Origin: Tellurirhabdus bombi
Lineage (GTDB): Bacteria > Bacteroidota > Bacteroidia > Cytophagales > Spirosomataceae
Assembly: GCF_021484805.1 (NCBI RefSeq)
Contig: NZ_CP090557.1
Coordinates: 3,174,001-3,238,000 of the forward strand
Direction of reading: 5' to 3'
Length of the DNA stretch: 64,000 nucleotides
Shown here: positions 7,783 to 15,674 of the stretch, piece by piece
Numbering within the stretch: position 1 is the first letter of the stretch
Layout of the letters: each line of letters starts with the position of its first letter
Position numbers and translations under genes: made by a program
The notes under the pieces: model-generated
The model's input: only the letters and a program-made list of their open reading frames with translations
Database searches by the model: none
What the model was told of the DNA's origin: nothing

Positions 7783-10700
7783 TCAACCTAAGGCATTTAA
7801 ATGCTTCTGGAAAATGGCATCGTACTTATTGGCCTGCGCTTCCTGTTTGGTTTCGCGGAAAGCGTTGACAATGGTTTGCAGGTTATACAGTTCAATATTG
7901 GCTTCAGTGCCGCCACCGCCGGTCCGTTTGAGGTAAGTTAATACCTGGTCGGCCCGATTCACAATCACGTCGGCCATTTCCTGCGCCTTTTTCTTGTCAC
8001 CTACTTCGATGAGCAAACGGATATAGCTGGTCGAAATCTGGTCGTACGGGATGCTCTTGTCAGGAATAACGGTTAGTGAACGATTCAAAACCTGGCGGGC
8101 TTCCGCATTCTTACCTTCCCGGATCAATTGATCAGCCAAACGCAGGAAGGCAATACGGGCCGAAATAACCGGCGAACCTTTATACGTATCATCATAGTAC
8201 GAGTCCGGGTTGTCCAGATCACGCCAAGCCATTTTCGTCATCATGTTCTGGTACATGACACCACTGTTCACGAAACCATCGGATGCGCCCGGAACCTGAA
8301 CAGGCATCAACCGGTACGCGTAGCCTTCCAACTGCATGTGGTCTTTCAGGCTCAGGTAGTTGGATTGCGCCAGGGTGCTCGAGAAATAAATGGGCCGCTT
8401 CCAGTCATTGTTGGCAATGATGTCGAGCATGATCAGGTCGGGCTTGTAAAGATCGCTCGTACCGATTTTCCAGCTAATGGTGTCTCTCACCAACGGTTGC
8501 AGAGCCGGAGCAACAAAATTCTGTTTCTCTACTTCTGCCTTATTCACCGACAGGAAGAAAGTAGACGAAGGCAGGATATTGGTATTTTCACCCGTCGTCA
8601 GAGGCACCTGAATCGCCGGATTGTTTTGTTTAACCAGGCTGATGTACTCTTTCAGGTTGATGCCATTTTTTACCGCCGGAATTTCATAGAACGGAATAAT
8701 GTCATTTTTACCCATGATAAACTGGTCGAAATCCAGCGAAACAGGCAGCGCTTCCGATTGGTACGTTTTGCGTTTCATTTGCTGAATGTACCAGTCTGTA
8801 CCCAATAGGCTCAGGTTACAAACGCGCACATCCGTCCGGAAACCTTCAACTTCTTGCGCGTACCAGAGCGGGAATGTATCGTTATCGCCACCCACAAACA
8901 GAATGGCATTGGGAGCGCAGGAGTTTAGCAGGTTACGGGCAAAGTCAACCGAATGGTAACGGTGTGAGCGGTCGTGGTTGTCCCAGCTTTTCATGCCCAT
9001 CATCAGCGGAATAAGCAGGAAAAGACCGCCGAACAAGGCAACGCGCAGTTTTTCGCTTTTGAGATACGTTTGGAAACCATCCACGAAGGCCATAACCCCC
9101 AGTCCAATCCAGATGGCAAAGAAATAAAACGATCCCACATAAATGTAATCCCGTTCCCGTGGCTCCTGCGGCGGTGAGTTCAAAAAGACTACCAGCGCAA
9201 TACCCGTAAAGACAAAAAGCAGGGCTGTCACCAGGAAGTCTTTTGGTCGGCGGAAGTAGTGAAACAACAAACCGAATAAGCCCAGCACAAACGGCAGCAT
9301 GTAGAAATTGTCGTGCGCTTTGTTGTTCTTAATGGTATCAGGTAAACCCTCATCACTAGACCACGGCAGGAGATAGCCTGAACCTTCCTGATCGCTTTGA
9401 CGGCCCGCGAAGTTCCACATCAGGTAGCGCCAGTACATATGACCGAGCTGGTGACTGAAGAAAAACTGTAGGTTATTACCCATCGTAGGCTTCTGACCCT
9501 GCGGAATGTTCAGCATTTGCTGGTATAACTGCGGGTGATTGCCCTGAGAACTGTAAACACGGGGGAAGAGCATTTCCTGCCCTGGTTCGTAAACATAAAC
9601 CGGCTTATGGTCATGGACAACGTATTTGTCGCCCTGCTTCCGGTAGATGGGATCGCCTTTCTTCTGATCGACCGGACGGGACGTAAAGGTAGGTCCGAAC
9701 AAAAGCGAGCGGCTACCATATTGTTCCCGTTTCAGATACGACACAAAGTTCAGCACATCACTCGGATTGTTTTCGTTAATCGGGGGGTTGTATTCCGACC
9801 GAACCAGAACCTGGATGTAAGAAGCATAGCCAATTAAAACAAACGCCAAGGACAACAAACTGACATTCAGCGTAACCTTATTTTTCTGCGCCGACCAGAT
9901 AATCCCATAAACCAGAGCGCCAATGAAGACGACGGTAAAGAAGATGGTACCCGAAGCGAACGGTAAGCCAAAGACATTAACAAACAGGCGTTCTACGGCA
10001 AAGGCGATGCTTGGCAGACCCGGAATGATTCCGGCATTGATGATTCCCAGAATAACAAAACCAATTCCAAAGGCAACGAGGCCACCCCGGAACGTTGCTT
10101 TTTTCTTCTTCTGGAAGTAATAAATTAGCGCCAGGGCGGGCAGAGTTACCAGGTTCAGTAAGTGAACGCCGATGGAAAGGCCTGTCAGGTACGCAATGAA
10201 AAGTAGCCAGCGATTCGCCGCGCCTTCATCTTCAATTTGCTCCCATTTGTAGGCCGCCCAAACAACAATGGCCGTGAAGAACGACGACATACCGTATACC
10301 TCAGCTTCCACTGCCGAAAACCAGAATGAATCGGAGAATGTATAAGCCAGCGCACCTACGGCACCAGCTGCCATTAACTGCCATCTCTCGGCAGAAGTCA
10401 GCTCTGAATCTTTTTTATCAAGAATTTTACGACCCAGCATCGTAATGGTCCAGAACAAAAACAGGATCGTGAAGGCACTCGCCAGCACCGATACCATATT
10501 GACCCAGTACGCTACCTGCGTTACGTCACCCAGTGCGAGGAGCGAAAAAAGCCTGCCTATCAAGAGAAAGAAGGGCGCTCCAGGAGGGTGGGGTACTTGA
10601 AGTTTATAGGAACAGGCAATAAACTCACCGCAGTCCCAGAAACTGGCCGTGCGTTCGACGGTTGCCGTGTAAGTTATGAGTGCTACTGCAAAGAGCAGCC

Positions 10701-10797
10701 AGCCCGTCAGGTTATTCATGCGCCTGAAGGCCAGCGCAGCCGAGTGTGATTGAGGGTTTAATGAAGACGTATAGTCCGTTCCTTTGGTTGTTTGCAT
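7783..10797 (-). CDS. DUF2723 membrane glycosyltransferase (TMEM260-like)
   Basis: A 1004-residue protein. The N-terminal half has about a dozen membrane helices, and the first loop contains ERTASFWDCGEFIACSYKL, the hallmark of DUF2723 (PF11028), with the acidic residues expected for a GT-C catalytic loop. The C-terminal third is soluble and helical (tetratricopeptide-like, around 870-1000) and probably lies outside the cytoplasm. The human relative TMEM260 is a protein O-mannosyltransferase, and the family is nearly universal in Bacteroidota, where it is thought to serve surface glycosylation. The donor and acceptor here are unknown. TAATTTTG, an exact -7 box, lies at 10840-10833 on this strand, about 36 bases before ATG 10797. 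Confidence 0.85.
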   Translation of the reverse strand: MQTTKGTDYTSSLNPQSHSAALAFRRMNNLTGWLLFAVALITYTATVERTASFWDCGEFIACSYKLQVPHPPGAPFFLLIGRLFSLLALGDVTQVAYWVNMVSVLASAFTILFLFWTITMLGRKILDKKDSELTSAERWQLMAAGAVGALAYTFSDSFWFSAVEAEVYGMSSFFTAIVVWAAYKWEQIEDEGAANRWLLFIAYLTGLSIGVHLLNLVTLPALALIYYFQKKKKATFRGGLVAFGIGFVILGIINAGIIPGLPSIAFAVERLFVNVFGLPFASGTIFFTVVFIGALVYGIIWSAQKNKVTLNVSLLSLAFVLIGYASYIQVLVRSEYNPPINENNPSDVLNFVSYLKREQYGSRSLLFGPTFTSRPVDQKKGDPIYRKQGDKYVVHDHKPVYVYEPGQEMLFPRVYSSQGNHPQLYQQMLNIPQGQKPTMGNNLQFFFSHQLGHMYWRYLMWNFAGRQSDQEGSGYLLPWSSDEGLPDTIKNNKAHDNFYMLPFVLGLFGLLFHYFRRPKDFLVTALLFVFTGIALVVFLNSPPQEPRERDYIYVGSFYFFAIWIGLGVMAFVDGFQTYLKSEKLRVALFGGLFLLIPLMMGMKSWDNHDRSHRYHSVDFARNLLNSCAPNAILFVGGDNDTFPLWYAQEVEGFRTDVRVCNLSLLGTDWYIQQMKRKTYQSEALPVSLDFDQFIMGKNDIIPFYEIPAVKNGINLKEYISLVKQNNPAIQVPLTTGENTNILPSSTFFLSVNKAEVEKQNFVAPALQPLVRDTISWKIGTSDLYKPDLIMLDIIANNDWKRPIYFSSTLAQSNYLSLKDHMQLEGYAYRLMPVQVPGASDGFVNSGVMYQNMMTKMAWRDLDNPDSYYDDTYKGSPVISARIAFLRLADQLIREGKNAEARQVLNRSLTVIPDKSIPYDQISTSYIRLLIEVGDKKKAQEMADVIVNRADQVLTYLKRTGGGGTEANIELYNLQTIVNAFRETKQEAQANKYDAIFQKHLNALG

Positions 10798-10841
10798 TGG
10801 ATTAACAGCCTAAGTGCTGTGGAACATTTTTCCAAAATTAG

Positions 10842-10870
10842 CAAAATAAAACCCGTCCGGGGCGGGACGG
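10842..10870 (-). terminator. Terminator reading leftward, upstream of the DUF2723 promoter
   Basis: CCGTCC at 10853-10858 pairs with GGACGG at 10865-10870. Read on the minus strand, the hairpin is followed by GTTTTATTTT. It would insulate the DUF2723 gene from transcription arriving from the small-gene island at 11-13 kb. Confidence 0.6.
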
Positions 10871-11048
10871 CCCGTTAAAGTTTGTTAAAGAGGCTCGCTT
10901 TTTTGGCGCTCTCGGTCATTTAAAATGCCCCTTTACGGCCCTAATTTGCTTATTTAAGCCCTTTTACGGGAATTTGCTACCCGCCGGAATGCACTGAAAA
11001 TGCCCCAATTTGACCCTAAATTTTGCTGTAGGATCACGCGGTTTCAGG

Positions 11049-11217
11049 CTACTTTTTCCGGGATTCGATTGCTTGTCGTACAATGACCGGCTTGGATATA
11101 CGGACGTACTTCTCGGTATTCTGATGGAAGTGTATCCAATCATTTCCTGAAGCGCGTGGGTAGGCAGGCCGCCCTCGGTCATTAGGGGCCCAAACGTGCG
11201 CTGATGCTGGCTATGTG
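11049..11217 (-). pseudogene. Tyrosine recombinase (integrase) remnant, frameshifted
   Basis: On the minus strand one frame reads RTFGPLMTEGGLPTHALQEM then IGYTSIRI. The adjacent frame continues TEKYVRISKPVIVRQAIESR, followed by KK and a stop at 11049-11051. Together these match the C-terminal end of a Bacteroidota site-specific integrase: the Arg box (normally HxxRHTFGT), the LGHTSI box and the nucleophile tyrosine in EKY. One frameshift lies just after IRI. The expected His residues of the Arg and LGH boxes are altered, and the catalytic N-terminal part is absent. This is a decayed fragment, evidence of a past mobile element in the 10.8-14.3 kb region. Confidence 0.7.
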
Positions 11218-11328
11218 GGTGAGCCTTATTTCGATGGCATTATCAGGTGTCGGATTGTAGAAAATAGGGCGAGCAGATGCAGAAGTATCTGGATTTGCTG
11301 TTGTAATGGGTCAGAAAAAGCCGGTTGC

Positions 11329-11601
11329 TTAGCGTTCGTTTTCTTCTTTCCCGATGTTGTCCAGGCCGTTGTCTTTCGTGGTATTTTTGTCCATTCTGTT
11401 CTTCTGTTGGCTACAAAACTCCAGGTTGATGGCTAATAATACGATCAGTAAGGCACTTACTCCCAAGGCAACTCCTTGAAGCCAGGGCACTCTGCGATTG
11501 GTTTGATTAGGGTATTCTTTCTTAAAAACGATCCGGTATATCAGATAGCCGCTGAAAAGAACCAGCGCAGCAATGATACTCAGTACGATTTCGGCTTCCA
11601 T
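11329..11601 (-). CDS. Small membrane protein of unknown function (90 aa)
   Basis: ATG 11601 opens a 90-residue protein with two predicted membrane helices (about 5-25 and 45-62) separated by a basic loop (FKKEYPNQTNRRVP). The C-terminal tail is charged and hydrophilic, rich in K, D, N and E. No family is recognised. It lies in the gene-poor island upstream of the integrase remnant. The clean helix pattern and hydrophilic tail favour a real gene, but conservation could not be tested. Confidence 0.5.
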   Translation of the reverse strand: MEAEIVLSIIAALVLFSGYLIYRIVFKKEYPNQTNRRVPWLQGVALGVSALLIVLLAINLEFCSQQKNRMDKNTTKDNGLDNIGKEENER

Positions 11602-11670
11602 TGTTAGATACAGTTAAAGGATTGACTATTGGCACTCTATTCCGATTCGCTCCAATAGAGACGAGTGAAA

Positions 11671-11700
11671 CAAAAGCCCCGCCAGTAGCGAGGCCTGTTG
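11671..11700 (-). terminator. Duplicated terminator-like element, copy 1
   Basis: CCCCGC / GCGAGG arms flank a short loop. On the minus strand the GC hairpin runs into GCTTTTGTTT. It is nearly identical to 11825-11852 (one substitution and one indel over about 28 bases). No minus-strand gene ends close by. Confidence 0.5.
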
Positions 11701-11824
11701 CTGCGTGTATCTAACCTAAATTTAGCATTAGTAAAGCAATTACATCCCATCTCTCAAACGAGCCGACGATAGCAAAAGGCCCAGGAGTTGTCTAGGCGAT
11801 GAGGTTATGGAACGACTGGTAAAA

Positions 11825-11852
11825 CAAAACCCCGCTAGTAGCGAGGCCTGTT
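11825..11852 (-). terminator. Duplicated terminator-like element, copy 2
   Basis: The second copy lies about 150 bases from the first. Read on the minus strand it is CCTCGCTACTAGCGGGG followed by TTTTGTTTT, a standard intrinsic terminator form. The nearest upstream minus-strand gene is at 12498-12806. Confidence 0.5.
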
Positions 11853-11897
11853 ATTAATTTATTCGAATTTCACACTTTAGCCTATCAACTCGTCAGC

Positions 11898-12338
11898 ATG
11901 CTTCCTGGTAGGTTGATGTACCCAACGGATGAGGGTACGGCTCCGCTGGATCAAGGTCTTAACCGGGACAAAAAGGCTGTATCTCTAGGTTTTGTTGGTA
12001 CCGTCACCGATAACACCGCCAGCGTTAACCAGTCGGGTAATAGCAACTCGGCTTATGTAAATCAGGGCCTTAACGGTACTTCCACCGACAATACGGCGAG
12101 CGTTGATCAATCCGGTAATGACAATGACGCCTTCCTCTTTCAAGGGAACATAGAGACCAGTAGCGAGAGCAGTCTGGGGCAGATTTTGCAAACAGAGAAT
12201 AGAAACATCACCTTCCTTAGTCAGGATGGGTTTAGTAACAGTGGAATCATCAACCAGCTAGGAGATTTAAATACGGCGACAATGACTCAGAATGGGACGG
12301 TTAATGTCGCTACGGTTACCCAGTCTAATTTGCCTTGA
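11898..12338 (+). CDS. Curlin-repeat (CsgA/CsgB-like) protein lacking a signal peptide
   Basis: A 146-residue protein whose residues 39-142 hold about five imperfect curlin-type repeats. The pattern is (A/S)xxxQxGxxNxAxxxQ, as in ASVNQSGNSNSAYVNQ, ASVDQSGNDNDAFLFQ and GIINQLGDLNTATMTQ. Such repeats stack into the amyloid cross-beta core of curli and curli-like fibres outside the cell. The N-terminus from ATG 11898 (MLPGRLMYPTDEGTAPLDQG) has no signal peptide, and no upstream in-frame start supplies one. The copy may therefore be truncated or decayed. No csgG, csgE or csgF homologues are in the window. A good terminator follows. Confidence 0.6.
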   Translation: MLPGRLMYPTDEGTAPLDQGLNRDKKAVSLGFVGTVTDNTASVNQSGNSNSAYVNQGLNGTSTDNTASVDQSGNDNDAFLFQGNIETSSESSLGQILQTENRNITFLSQDGFSNSGIINQLGDLNTATMTQNGTVNVATVTQSNLP

Positions 12339-12364
12339 GTTTTGAAAAGGCGGAAGGATATAGT

Positions 12365-12393
12365 CCCGGTAGTCGATCTACCGGGGATTTTTT
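12365..12393 (+). terminator. Terminator after the curlin-repeat gene
   Basis: CCCGGTAG (12365-12372) and CTACCGGG (12378-12385) form an 8-bp stem with loop TCGAT. GATTTTTTG follows. Confidence 0.8.
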
Positions 12394-12497
12394 GTATCCT
12401 GTATTATAAATTCTGTGCAGCTTCTCTATCACCTCGGATGTGTTGTTAGAGCGGAACGTTTTCGAAGCGATCAAATAGCCTTATCGGCTTCATGCCC

Positions 12498-12806
12498 TTA
12501 GATAGCGCCAATCTTGTCGATCTGAGTTTCAAAGGTGGAAATGCGATACGGGTTCACAAAATCCTTGTTCTTCCAGAAAACCCCTCGGGAGCCAACGCCT
12601 TCCGGAGCAGTGATTGTTACGACCGGGTGAGCATCGTCGATGTAATCATTGATGCCGATATGGTCCTCAATCAAAAGATAGTGGCCGGATGGCGTTACCC
12701 AGAAAATGGCATCTGTGTCTACGTATAATTGCGCCTTGGGGTGGGTATCCTGTCCATTATTGGTAATGGAATTAAGTTCTTGGCGGAGGAGGTCTTGAAG
12801 TTGCAT
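12498..12806 (-). CDS. Hypothetical protein (102 aa)
   Basis: ATG 12806 opens an acidic, soluble-looking 102-residue protein (MQLQDLLRQELNSITNN...). It is rich in aromatic and charged residues (YVDTDAIFWVTPSGHYLLIEDH and similar), with no signal peptide or membrane helix. TACCTTTG at 12843-12836 on this strand is an exact -7 box about 30 bases upstream of the start, which supports this strand over the overlapping plus-strand frames. No family is recognised. It belongs to the accessory island. Confidence 0.5.
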   Translation of the reverse strand: MQLQDLLRQELNSITNNGQDTHPKAQLYVDTDAIFWVTPSGHYLLIEDHIGINDYIDDAHPVVTITAPEGVGSRGVFWKNKDFVNPYRISTFETQIDKIGAI

Positions 12807-13226
12807 TGTGTTACCTGTTTAGTCGTAAGGACAACCAAAGGTACAGGCTTATACTTGAAAAATAATACGTTTCAAGTCACCAGCTGGGTATACGATATTT
12901 CGTCGATGATCAGTTCCTTCTTTCGTTATGAGCCAAAAGCAGGACAATTTCCTATCATAGAGCTTCGTATAAGGTTGGTTTTAGGGTTAAATACTAGAGC
13001 TATTTTCTCCACCTTATCCCCAAAAAAAAGGCCCTTCTAGGTAGCTAGAAGGGCGGTTGAATGTAAAGTTTATTAGCCTTTAGACTGCCCGGCGGGAGAG
13101 GGTCTTCTCTGAAGAATCTAAATGGCTTATTACAGGATTTACGGCTGGTTTACAGGAATTATACTAGTTGAATCTGTCCCCAAGTTGAATCCCAAGTTAA
13201 TCTGGACAGCCTCTGCTTTTGGAGGC
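12807..13226. other. Gene-free stretch with only a promoter box and a terminator
   Basis: About 420 bases lie between two minus-strand small genes. They hold the -7 box of the 12498-12806 gene and the terminator at 13022-13054. Open frames crossing it on the plus strand show no coding character. Nothing else is recognised. Confidence 0.5.
13022..13054 (-). terminator. Terminator for the 13.2-13.7 kb small genes
   Basis: GCCCTTCTAG (13031-13040) and CTAGAAGGGC (13045-13054) form a perfect 10-bp stem with a 4-base loop. On the minus strand it is followed by a run of eight T after CC. Confidence 0.85.
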
Positions 13227-13448
13227 TCAACAGTGATTAAGCTCCTGTCGGGAATGCATTTCCTTAAGTTTGTTGTACTGCCGCCAGCCCACCGACGAAG
13301 CCGTGATCTGAACCCGCAGCAGGTGTAAGTTTTCAGCCGATGGCCTGATTACTTTATAGGCAAAGTCGCTGGAGAGATATTCTTGCTGATCAATCAGGTC
13401 CAAAAAGGCAGGTGACAAAATTTCTTCTCTGTTGGTGCATTCATTCAT
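13227..13448 (-). CDS. Hypothetical protein (73 aa)
   Basis: ATG 13448 opens a 73-residue soluble protein (MNECTNREEILSPAFLDLID...) without membrane helices. The N-terminal half is acidic and helical, and the C-terminal half is basic. It begins 33 bases after the stop of the 78-residue gene upstream on the same strand, and a terminator lies downstream, so a two-gene operon is likely. No family is recognised. The plus-strand frame over its 3' half is judged a shadow. Confidence 0.45.
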   Translation of the reverse strand: MNECTNREEILSPAFLDLIDQQEYLSSDFAYKVIRPSAENLHLLRVQITASSVGWRQYNKLKEMHSRQELNHC

Positions 13449-13481
13449 TTCCTTGGCTGCTAGGAGATAAAATTCGGCAGC

Positions 13482-13718
13482 TTATTTCGGAAAAGCTGCT
13501 TCAATGTATGTTTTGAAATTCTGCCCGGCAACTCTGTTGAAGTTTTCGTATATACTTGTCATGTAGTCGTCGGGGTCTTTGCCCTGTTGAAGCGCGGAAA
13601 CCTTAGCTAGTTCAACGGCCATGATTTCCAGCCACGCTTCCATACCAGCAAAAGCCCGGTACCGCAAGACGGCATCCTGACCCTGATCAAGGGAAAATTC
13701 CTTGTCGTTGTGTTCCAT
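13482..13718 (-). CDS. Hypothetical acidic protein (78 aa)
   Basis: ATG 13718 opens a 78-residue predicted all-helical acidic protein, including the stretch GMEAWLEIMAVELAKVSALQ and a C-terminus FKTYIEAAFPK. It has no signal peptide or membrane segment. It is probably the first gene of an operon with 13227-13448. I do not recognise the family. The size and helical acidic character are also seen in small antitoxin or regulator proteins, but nothing specific supports that here. Confidence 0.5.
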   Translation of the reverse strand: MEHNDKEFSLDQGQDAVLRYRAFAGMEAWLEIMAVELAKVSALQQGKDPDDYMTSIYENFNRVAGQNFKTYIEAAFPK

Positions 13719-13963
13719 TCAAATTTAAATTAAAGCGATAAGAGGTAAGTATATACATACAAACCGTTTCAAATAACTCACCAAACTATTCATTCGGATT
13801 AGTTGAGCAGCGTTGTTTTGAGTAAACGGTTAATAAATCGCTCTTTTGGGGTGGAATCAAAACGGGTCACAGGCAGATAACTACTTACAATAGAAATAAA
13901 GCCAGCAGTTAGTCGGGCAGTTTTGGGTAACTTGGCGTAGAGAAAGTAAAAATTAATAGGGTG

Positions 13964-14143
13964 ATGACGTACCTATATCTTGGGGACCGGCTTACCGATC
14001 CGGCCTTAAAAGGGCAACGGTGCACAGCTGTACGGCGAGCGGATGGCAAATGCATTCGGGGCAAAAATGGCTCAATGCTGGTGCGGTTTGAATCGGGGCG
14101 AGTGGTTGCCGTAATTGGCCGGCTGCTTCGGAAGCAAGTTTGA
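13964..14143 (+). CDS. Small conserved-looking basic protein (59 aa)
   Basis: The protein reads MTYLYLGDRLTDPALKGQRC and then continues with a basic beta-rich body (DGKCIRGKNGSMLVRFESG) ending RLLRKQV. GTG 13961 is an alternative start. The clear beta-strand/turn pattern and the phrase GDRLTDPALKG suggest a short single-domain protein of a type I have seen in Cytophagales genomes, without a known function. TAACTTGG just upstream is one base off the -7 consensus. Confidence 0.5.
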   Translation: MTYLYLGDRLTDPALKGQRCTAVRRADGKCIRGKNGSMLVRFESGRVVAVIGRLLRKQV

Positions 14144-14233
14144 TGGGTAAGGAGCCTATTTAGGGATTGCCCAATAGAAAAGGTGCTTTGTGGCCGCAGG
14201 ATCAGTTGCGCGCTTATAATCAGATAAACCTAG

Positions 14234-14311
14234 TATCTTCGCGTCGTTAAGTTAAGTACAAGTTACGGTGGGTTCGGAATCCCTGGCCATTTTGCTGCCA
14301 GGGATTTTTCT
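14234..14311 (+). ncRNA. Possible small RNA ending in an intrinsic terminator
   Basis: TATCTTCG at 14234-14241 is one base from the TAnnTTTG -7 box. About 35 bases later comes a strong hairpin: AATCCCTGGC at 14278-14287 pairs with GCCAGGGATT at 14297-14306, followed by TTTTC. No open frame of useful size lies between them. A transcript of about 65 bases is possible. The alternative is that the hairpin simply terminates the gene at 13964-14143. The -33 element is not convincing. Confidence 0.3.
14278..14311 (+). terminator. Intrinsic terminator reading rightward
   Basis: A 10-bp perfect stem with a 9-base loop, then a short T-tract. It lies between the 59-residue gene and the convergent ABC permease gene. 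The minus-strand reading lacks a U-tract. Confidence 0.8.
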
Positions 14312-14327
14312 TTCTGCTTACTTTTGG

Positions 14328-15662
14328 TTACGCTTTATAAAAGATCCACTTGGATAATTCTTTGTACGTCACCTTTTTACCATACATCAGAATGCCCACG
14401 CGGTAGATGCGGGATGCCAGCCAGGTGGTTCCAACAAAGCCCATAATGAGCAACACCATCGACAGAATCAGCTCCCAGGCCGGAACGCCCATTGGAATAC
14501 GCACCATCATAATAATCGGGGAGGTAAACGGAATGATCGAGGTCCAGAAGGCCAACGCTCCATTGGGATCGCGGAGGACAAACTGGGCAATGACAAAGGA
14601 GAAAATGATCGGAAGCATAATCGGCATCATAAACTGCTGCGTATCCGTTTCGCTGTCCACGGCCGCTCCAATAGCGCCAAACAAGGCACTGTAGAGTAAG
14701 TAACCACCCAGAAAATAAAACAAAAAGCAACCCAGAATAAGCGGAATATTCAGTGTCTGCAACGATTTAATGACGCCTAGAACCGGGTTTTCTGCCTTGC
14801 TCATCTCCGCCTGAAGGGCTTGCTGATCAGTCGATAAGGCCCCATTGGTCTGGACTTGAGCCGTTTCTGAGTTTTTTGCCGATAGTTTGTTGCCAATAAA
14901 AGCCGTACCAGCAGAGGTTAAGCCAACGGTAAGAACAATCCAAAGCATAAATTGGGTTAAACCAACCAAGGCAACACCAATGATCTTGCCCAGCATCAAC
15001 TGAAACGGCTTCACAGAAGAGATAATCACTTCCACAATCCGATTGGTTTTTTCTTCCAAAATACCGCGCATAACCTGCGTCCCGTAAATCATAACCGAGA
15101 TGTAAATTAGAAAGGCGCAAATGCCGCCAATGACGGCTGCGGCCCCGGCGCTGCTTTGTTTTTCGCCTTCCGCACTCAAGCTGATGGTTTCAGAATCGAC
15201 GTTTACCTTGGCGTCTTCCAGAACTTCCCGCGTAATACCGGCTTTTGTTAGCTTGATGCTTTCAATTTCGCGCTCGATGGCCCCTTCGATTTTACTTTTC
15301 AACTCGAAGCTAACGCCCTTTTCGCCCAATAGTTGCAGGGTTTTCGGGTTCTCCATGATGTCCGCCGGAATATACGCTAGTACGTCGTAATCGCTCTTGA
15401 TCATGTTTTTCTTTGCCTCCGCAAAGGACGCAGCTGGGTAGCTGTATTTCAGAGATTCGCTGTCTTTTAACTTGTTTTTAAAGAGACCACTTTCGTCGAT
15501 GACTTCTACTTTTTTCTGCTCAATGGAGCTTACCGCTAAGTAGCCAACCAAGGCATAGAACCCAAAAATCAGCATTGGGCCGATCAGCGTCATGATGATA
15601 AATGACTTCTTTTTGACCCGTACTAAGTACTCGCGTTTAATAATCAGTAAAATTGTGTTCAT
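14328..15662 (-). CDS. ABC-2 type transporter permease (NatB/YhaP-like)
   Basis: A 444-residue protein with one N-terminal helix (about 20-45), a large extracytoplasmic domain (about 48-170) and a C-terminal group of five to six helices starting near 175. LEEKTNRIVEVIISSVKPFQLMLGKI is the conserved cytoplasmic coupling segment of the NatB/YhaP (ABC-2_3) exporter permeases. A hydrophilic, Gln/Ala-rich insert of about 35 residues lies near 265-300. It starts 12 bases after its ATPase partner and forms an export system with it. The substrate is unknown; relatives export sodium or unknown compounds. Confidence 0.88.
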   Translation of the reverse strand: MNTILLIIKREYLVRVKKKSFIIMTLIGPMLIFGFYALVGYLAVSSIEQKKVEVIDESGLFKNKLKDSESLKYSYPAASFAEAKKNMIKSDYDVLAYIPADIMENPKTLQLLGEKGVSFELKSKIEGAIEREIESIKLTKAGITREVLEDAKVNVDSETISLSAEGEKQSSAGAAAVIGGICAFLIYISVMIYGTQVMRGILEEKTNRIVEVIISSVKPFQLMLGKIIGVALVGLTQFMLWIVLTVGLTSAGTAFIGNKLSAKNSETAQVQTNGALSTDQQALQAEMSKAENPVLGVIKSLQTLNIPLILGCFLFYFLGGYLLYSALFGAIGAAVDSETDTQQFMMPIMLPIIFSFVIAQFVLRDPNGALAFWTSIIPFTSPIIMMVRIPMGVPAWELILSMVLLIMGFVGTTWLASRIYRVGILMYGKKVTYKELSKWIFYKA

Positions 15663-15674
15663 ATCGGAATGGGA

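Noticed and set aside
11671-11852. CRISPR-like repeat pair
   Set aside because: Only two copies 150 bases apart, with unequal flanks and terminator form. A CRISPR array needs evenly spaced repeats.
12729-13040. Plus-strand open frame of 103 codons
   Set aside because: It overlaps the 5' end of the minus-strand gene 12498-12806 and its promoter box, ends inside a terminator stem, and its residues show no coding pattern.
13122-13328. Plus-strand open frame of 68 codons
   Set aside because: It overlaps the 3' half of the minus-strand 73-residue gene, whose operon position and terminator make it the better candidate.
14255-14306. tRNA-like GGTTCGGAATCC stretch
   Set aside because: The TTCG sequence lies at the foot of a terminator hairpin; no acceptor, D or anticodon arms can be folded around it.
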